From assembly GCA_037129925.1 (NCBI GenBank), contig JBAXTZ010000013.1, positions 1-64,000 of the forward strand: DNA of 64,000 nt, in the 5' to 3' direction. The position numbers were made by a program, and so were the translations under genes. Positions 61,115 to 64,000 of the stretch are shown here, piece after piece; the stretch's first letter is position 1; each line of letters starts with the position of its first letter. The notes beneath the pieces are model-generated. The model worked only from the letters and a program-made list of their open reading frames with translations. It made no database searches and was not told the origin of the DNA. The DNA comes from JBAXTZ01 sp037129925 (GTDB taxonomy: Bacteria; Bacillota; Negativicutes; JBAXTZ01).

Positions 61115-61435
61115 ATGTTAACTGCGAACGAGTCCTTGGCAATAGCTGAATTGAAGACGAATATCGCCCTAAATTTTCCAATAAAGAAAATGATTTTGTT
61201 TGGTTCTAAGGCACGCGGTGACGACGATGTATGGTCGGATGTTGATTTGCTGATATTGCTGGATCAACCGGTTGATTGGAGTGTGGAAAAGAAGATTATT
61301 CATATCGCCCACGACATTGAAATAGCCAGCGATGTCGTGTTTGGTTTGATCATTTTGGAAGAAAGCAAATGGCGTAGCAGTCCCGGTCAATACAGTCTGC
61401 GACAAGTTATTGACCGAGAAGGAATAGCCGCATGA
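61115..61435 (+). CDS. MNT-type nucleotidyltransferase antitoxin (module 3)
   Basis: The 106-residue protein starts MLTANESLAIAELK and has ILFGSKARGDDDVWSDVDLL, GS-x10-DxD. It is closely related to the MNT of module 4 (same MLTANES start). GGAGGT lies eight nt upstream. Its stop overlaps the HEPN start (ATGA). It should neutralise the HEPN protein. Confidence 0.84.
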   Translation: MLTANESLAIAELKTNIALNFPIKKMILFGSKARGDDDVWSDVDLLILLDQPVDWSVEKKIIHIAHDIEIASDVVFGLIILEESKWRSSPGQYSLRQVIDREGIAA

Positions 61436-61824
61436 AGAACCAGATTATCCAATATCGGCGTGAGCGGGCTACTGAAACGTTGGACGATGCCCGCATCCTT
61501 TATGATGCGGGGAAACTTTTGTCAGCCGCAAACCGTGTATATTATGCGCTGTTTTATGAAGTCATTGCCTTATTGTTGCTCTTTGATCTGAGTTCACCGA
61601 AACACAGTGGAGTACGTGCTTTGCTAAATCAGAAATTTGTCAAAACCGGAAAAATATCAGTTTCGAATAGCCGCTTTTATTCAGAAATGTTTGAGTTCCG
61701 ACATAAAGCCGATTATGCAGATATTCCGGTAATCAGTCCAGAAATGTTTGAAGGTGTTTTCGAGAGTGCAGAACGGTTTATTGCAAACTGTGAGCAGGTA
61801 ATTAGCGAAAACACCGTGAACTGA
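61432..61824 (+). CDS. HEPN-domain protein (module 3), motif His replaced by Tyr
   Basis: The 130-residue protein starts with YRRERATETLDDARIL and has AANRVYYALFYEVIALLL, then SPKHSGVRALLNQKFVKTG. The position that is His in module 1 (R-x6-H) is Tyr42 here, so the RNase site may be inactive or work differently; this variant does occur in the HEPN family. It overlaps the MNT gene by 4 bp. Confidence 0.8.
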   Translation: MKNQIIQYRRERATETLDDARILYDAGKLLSAANRVYYALFYEVIALLLLFDLSSPKHSGVRALLNQKFVKTGKISVSNSRFYSEMFEFRHKADYADIPVISPEMFEGVFESAERFIANCEQVISENTVN

Positions 61825-61849
61825 GCATTCATGACGGAAAATTATTACT

Positions 61850-62004
61850 AAAACCACCGCCGTCTCCGGTTAGGGAGGCACTGAATAATTGTTGAAAAGT
61901 TTAGTGCAAGATTGCAAGGTCTTGTTCTGTGCGTTTACGACAATGTGTAATTTCGAAATGAGATTATTCAGTGCCTCCTTTGCGACGGAAACAGCGGTGG
62001 TTTT
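61850..62004 (+). terminator. Cassette-boundary hairpin (copy 2), split by an insert
   Basis: AAAACCACCGCCGTCTCCGG (from 61850) and GCGACGGAAACAGCGGTGG followed by TTTT (to 62004) are the arms of the same hairpin as at 61011. Between them lies the 105-bp inverted-repeat element at 61874-61978. Confidence 0.65.
61874..61978. mobile_element. 105-bp MITE-like element inside the terminator
   Basis: The ends GGAGGCACTGAATAAT (61874-61889) and ATTATTCAGTGCCTCC (61963-61978) are perfect 16-bp terminal inverted repeats. The interior has no coding capacity. No clear target duplication is seen. It looks like a non-autonomous transposon. Confidence 0.75.
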
Positions 62005-62006
62005 GT

Positions 62007-62035
62007 TTGCCCGTATGCCGCTATAGTGTTAGAAT
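62007..62035 (+). promoter_or_regulatory. Promoter of HEPN/MNT module 4
   Basis: TTGCCC (62007-62012), 17-nt spacer identical to module 3, TAGAAT (62030-62035). Confidence 0.6.
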
Positions 62036-62058
62036 GTAGTTGAGCATCGGAGGTGTTT

Positions 62059-62376
62059 ATGTTAACTGCCAATGAGTCAACGGCTATTACCGAGCTAAAA
62101 GCGAAAATAGCACAAAAATATAATATGGATAGCCTGATATTGTTTGGTTCCAAGGCGCGAGGAGATGATTCTATAGAGTCGGATATTGACGTGTTGTCGC
62201 TGGTCAATCAGAATGCGACCAATGAAGTTGAAGAAGGGATTTTCGATTTGGCGTATGATGTTGGCTTGCGATTCGATGTCGTTTTTGGAGTGATAGTCAA
62301 AAACATCGCTGATTGGAAGAAAATGGATTTTCACCCGCTCAAACAAAACATCGACCGTGAGGGAATTGCCGTATGA
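62059..62376 (+). CDS. MNT-type nucleotidyltransferase antitoxin (module 4)
   Basis: The 105-residue protein starts MLTANESTAITELK and has ILFGSKARGDDSIESDIDVL (GS-x10-DxD). It is a paralog of module 3. The ATG at 62059 follows GGAGGTGTTT; an in-frame GTG six nt earlier is inside the ribosome site. It overlaps the HEPN start by 4 bp. Confidence 0.84.
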   Translation: MLTANESTAITELKAKIAQKYNMDSLILFGSKARGDDSIESDIDVLSLVNQNATNEVEEGIFDLAYDVGLRFDVVFGVIVKNIADWKKMDFHPLKQNIDREGIAV

Positions 62377-62777
62377 ATACGCTAGGCGAATTGATTAATT
62401 ACAGACGGACATGCGCTGGTGAAACACTGGATGATGCAAAATTATTATTTGAACACAGGAAATTTCGTTCAGCGGTAAACAGAATATATTATGCCTGTTT
62501 TTATGAAGTGGTTGCTTTGCTTTTAACGCGAAATCATTCGTCCTCAAAACACGGCGGAATTATGGGAATATTTAATCGTGAATTTGTCAATACCGGGCTG
62601 GTTGATGTCGATCTCGGACGATTCTATGGAAGAATGTTTGAGTATCGCCAAAAAGCTGACTATGGAGACCCGGATAGCTTTGATAGCGGACAAGTCGAAA
62701 AGTGGCTGACCACCGCCAGTTTATTTGTGGATAGTTTGGAAAAGCTGTTTTTGAGTGATGAAAGCAATTTTGAGTAA
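62373..62777 (+). CDS. HEPN-domain protein (module 4), motif His replaced by Tyr
   Basis: The 134-residue protein has AVNRIYYACFYEVVALLL (R37 to Y44) and SSKHGGIMGIFNREFVNTG. As in module 3 the histidine of R-x6-H is Tyr. The two HEPN proteins share the YEV/ALLL context but differ along most of their length, so the duplication is old. Confidence 0.8.
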   Translation: MNTLGELINYRRTCAGETLDDAKLLFEHRKFRSAVNRIYYACFYEVVALLLTRNHSSSKHGGIMGIFNREFVNTGLVDVDLGRFYGRMFEYRQKADYGDPDSFDSGQVEKWLTTASLFVDSLEKLFLSDESNFE

Positions 62778-62832
62778 ATATCAAATGCGATGTGATGCTG
62801 TTGTATCGGTGATTTTTTAGGTGGTGATTACT

Positions 62833-63213
62833 ATGGTTATTGAGCAAAAAGCTATGCCGGATAATGGATTGCGAAAATTGGATCCAGAGGTTCTTGAGAA
62901 AATAATCAAGGAAATAATCGACAGAATTAAATTAGCAATGCAGGAGTCTGCTGGTGATATTGTGATGTTTGGTTCTTATGCCCGCGGCGATGCTTGGGCG
63001 GAATCTGATATCGACATTATGATTTTTACTGACTTGCCGAAAAATAAACACCATTTGTTTTATAGATATATTGATGATATCGCGACTGACATCTGTATTA
63101 AGTACCATGTTGTTCCAACAATATTTATTCAGGAAAAGATAGAATTCGACCGTCTGTTACCAATATTGCCATTCTATCAGTCTGTGAGGCGGGAGGGACG
63201 TAAAGTTGCCTGA
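62833..63213 (+). CDS. MNT-type nucleotidyltransferase antitoxin (module 5)
   Basis: The 126-residue protein has MFGSYARGDAWAESDIDIMI (GS-x10-DxD), closer to module 1 than to modules 3 and 4. AGGTGGTG lies upstream of the ATG at 62833. It is intact, although the HEPN gene that should follow is damaged. No 4-bp overlap with a HEPN start remains. Confidence 0.8.
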   Translation: MVIEQKAMPDNGLRKLDPEVLEKIIKEIIDRIKLAMQESAGDIVMFGSYARGDAWAESDIDIMIFTDLPKNKHHLFYRYIDDIATDICIKYHVVPTIFIQEKIEFDRLLPILPFYQSVRREGRKVA

Positions 63214-63216
63214 TAT

Positions 63217-63459
63217 TGAGAAAACTGCTATTCCAAAACGCATGCTGGTGTGCTGGCATTGTTTTCTCAGCATTATGTCGGAGTAGCGGAGTTTGATCGG
63301 AACTTTGTCCGCGATGCGATGGCGGCCCAGCGGTTGCGACAAAACAGCGACTATGTTGATTTTTTTGAACCAGCACTTGAGTTGGTAATTGAACAGCTCG
63401 ATGCTGCTCGCAGATTTGTAGCGAAAATTCGAGCTTATGCTGAACACGAACTGAAGTAA
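63217..63459 (+). pseudogene. Truncated HEPN gene (module 5), N-terminal half deleted
   Basis: From TGA at 63217 the frame reads CYSKTHAGVLALFSQHYVG and on to YAEHELK, which matches the C-terminal half of HEPN proteins (KTHsGvxxLF). The N-terminal half with the YYAxF/R-x6-H motif is absent. At 63206 a different frame reads LPDIEKTAI, a plausible original start, so about 50 codons appear to have been lost with a frame change. A shorter product from GTG at 63250 would lack the RNase motif. Confidence 0.7.
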
Positions 63460-63529
63460 TTATATTCTGGCGGCGAGCACTATGATCGATTGGTGGCACG
63501 AATCACATATTCAGGGCAGGATACCATAC

Positions 63530-63579
63530 AAAAAACCACCGCCGTCTCCGGTTCGTGCTGGGAGCTGCGGTGGTTTTTT
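63530..63579 (+). terminator. Cassette-boundary hairpin (copy 3) with T-run
   Basis: AAAACCACCGCCGTCTCCGG and GGGAGCTGCGGTGG with six T, a third copy of the hairpin at 61011. It ends the region of module 5; the stretch 63460-63529 before it shows nothing else. Confidence 0.78.
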
Positions 63580-63635
63580 ATCGCACTGGTAACGGTCGCC
63601 GTCTGTTTTGCGGTGATTATAATCGTCTTAAAGTC

Positions 63636-63673
63636 GTGATTATGTTGAACATAATCACCTAAAATGGTAGAAT
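63636..63673 (+). promoter_or_regulatory. Promoter overlapping a perfect 10-bp palindrome
   Basis: GTGATTATGT (63636-63645) and ACATAATCAC (63649-63658) are perfect inverted copies. TTGAAC (63645-63650), 17-nt spacer and TAGAAT (63668-63673) form a promoter whose -35 lies in the palindrome centre, so a repressor there would block transcription of the ATPase. Confidence 0.55.
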
Positions 63674-63718
63674 GGAGTCAAAGCTTAGTGTAACAATTTA
63701 TGAGCGAGTGTGAAAAAT

Positions 63719-64000
63719 ATGAAAGATGTTTTGGCGGGGATAAACCATTGGTGGGGGACTGGCGCTGTAGATTCAGCGTTAGTTCCGGCTTTGGAGCGGG
63801 ATGAACTGGAAGATTTGCTGGCGTCGCTGGAACAAGAACGGATAACTGCGCTGGTCGGTCCGCGGCGTGTGGGTAAATCGACTATTATTATGCAGGCGAT
63901 AGAGCGCTTGTTGAAAAGGGGCATCGACAAGCGGCGGATACTGTTTATTCCGGCTGATGATCCGGCGCTGGACCGGGTGAATATGACGGCTATCATCAAC
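63719..64000 (+). CDS. AAA_14/DUF4143-type ATPase, N-terminal part, cut by the window end
   Basis: Ninety-four codons are visible from the ATG at 63719 (GTG at 63710 is an alternative). The protein carries ERITALVGPRRVGKSTIIMQ, a Walker A almost identical in setting to the ATPase at 3250 (RRITAVLGARRVGKSTLLLQ). The two belong to the same family but to different subgroups. The ribosome site is weak. The rest of the gene lies outside the window. Confidence 0.75.
   Translation, partial: MKDVLAGINHWWGTGAVDSALVPALERDELEDLLASLEQERITALVGPRRVGKSTIIMQAIERLLKRGIDKRRILFIPADDPALDRVNMTAIIN

Overview
The window looks like a chromosomal segment of an anaerobic Firmicute (Bacillota) of moderate GC. Supporting this are strong Shine-Dalgarno sites, HrcA with a perfect CIRCE operator, a GatCAB amidotransferase, an HPr with both His15 and the regulatory Ser46, and an archaeal-type (group III) chaperonin inside the hrcA-dnaK operon, an arrangement known from anaerobes such as Carboxydothermus. 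An Aas-like acyltransferase/acyl-ACP synthetase followed by two LplT-like carriers may point to a diderm Firmicute such as a Negativicute, but that assignment is inference.

Layout. 1-6.5 kb is a defence/toxin region: the tail of a type I restriction HsdS subunit, an AAA ATPase plus TOPRIM-like protein pair resembling AbiL/RloAB modules, a HEPN/MNT toxin-antitoxin pair on the minus strand, a DUF4143 ATPase, a second HEPN/MNT pair, and a double-HTH regulator behind a 34-bp parS-like palindrome. 6.8-17.8 kb is a housekeeping block: hemW, then CIRCE-hrcA-chaperonin-grpE-dnaK-dnaJ-prmA-rsmE-mtaB and a small Cys-rich membrane protein. 17.9-33.5 kb carries NamZ muramidase, the aas/lplT-like operon, a run of peptidases and hydrolases (pepT, ThuA-like, M14, HAD, C26, pepA, GNAT) and an acyl-CoA dehydrogenase-etfB-etfA set resembling CarCDE. 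33.6-43.7 kb holds an orphan double-glycine peptide, a possible structured RNA, an MFS exporter, an orphan solute-binding lipoprotein, a VanX-type dipeptidase, EcsC, a methyltransferase, a HAD phosphatase, a MATE exporter, a BadF-type sugar kinase and a uracil permease. 43.7-49.9 kb is a beta-glucoside/cellobiose-type PTS region (IIB, IIC, isoaspartyl peptidase, GH4 phospho-glycosidase, HPr, second IIC) without a IIA. 49.9-60.6 kb has ligA, a beta-lactamase-fold protein, gatCAB, a Lon-type protease and rlmD. 60.6-64 kb is a second toxin region: a group II intron-like fragment, a broken ORF, two intact HEPN/MNT cassettes, a third with a gutted toxin, a MITE-like insert and the start of a second DUF4143 ATPase.

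The most unusual signals are five HEPN/MNT modules in 64 kb, several sharing duplicated promoter/terminator modules; short intergenic arrays with a constant 7-nt period but a different unit sequence in each gap; the group III chaperonin replacing the expected position of a GroEL-type gene; Cys-rich tails on GrpE and a nearby membrane protein; and an orphan peptide with a double-glycine leader. No rRNA, tRNA or CRISPR array was seen.
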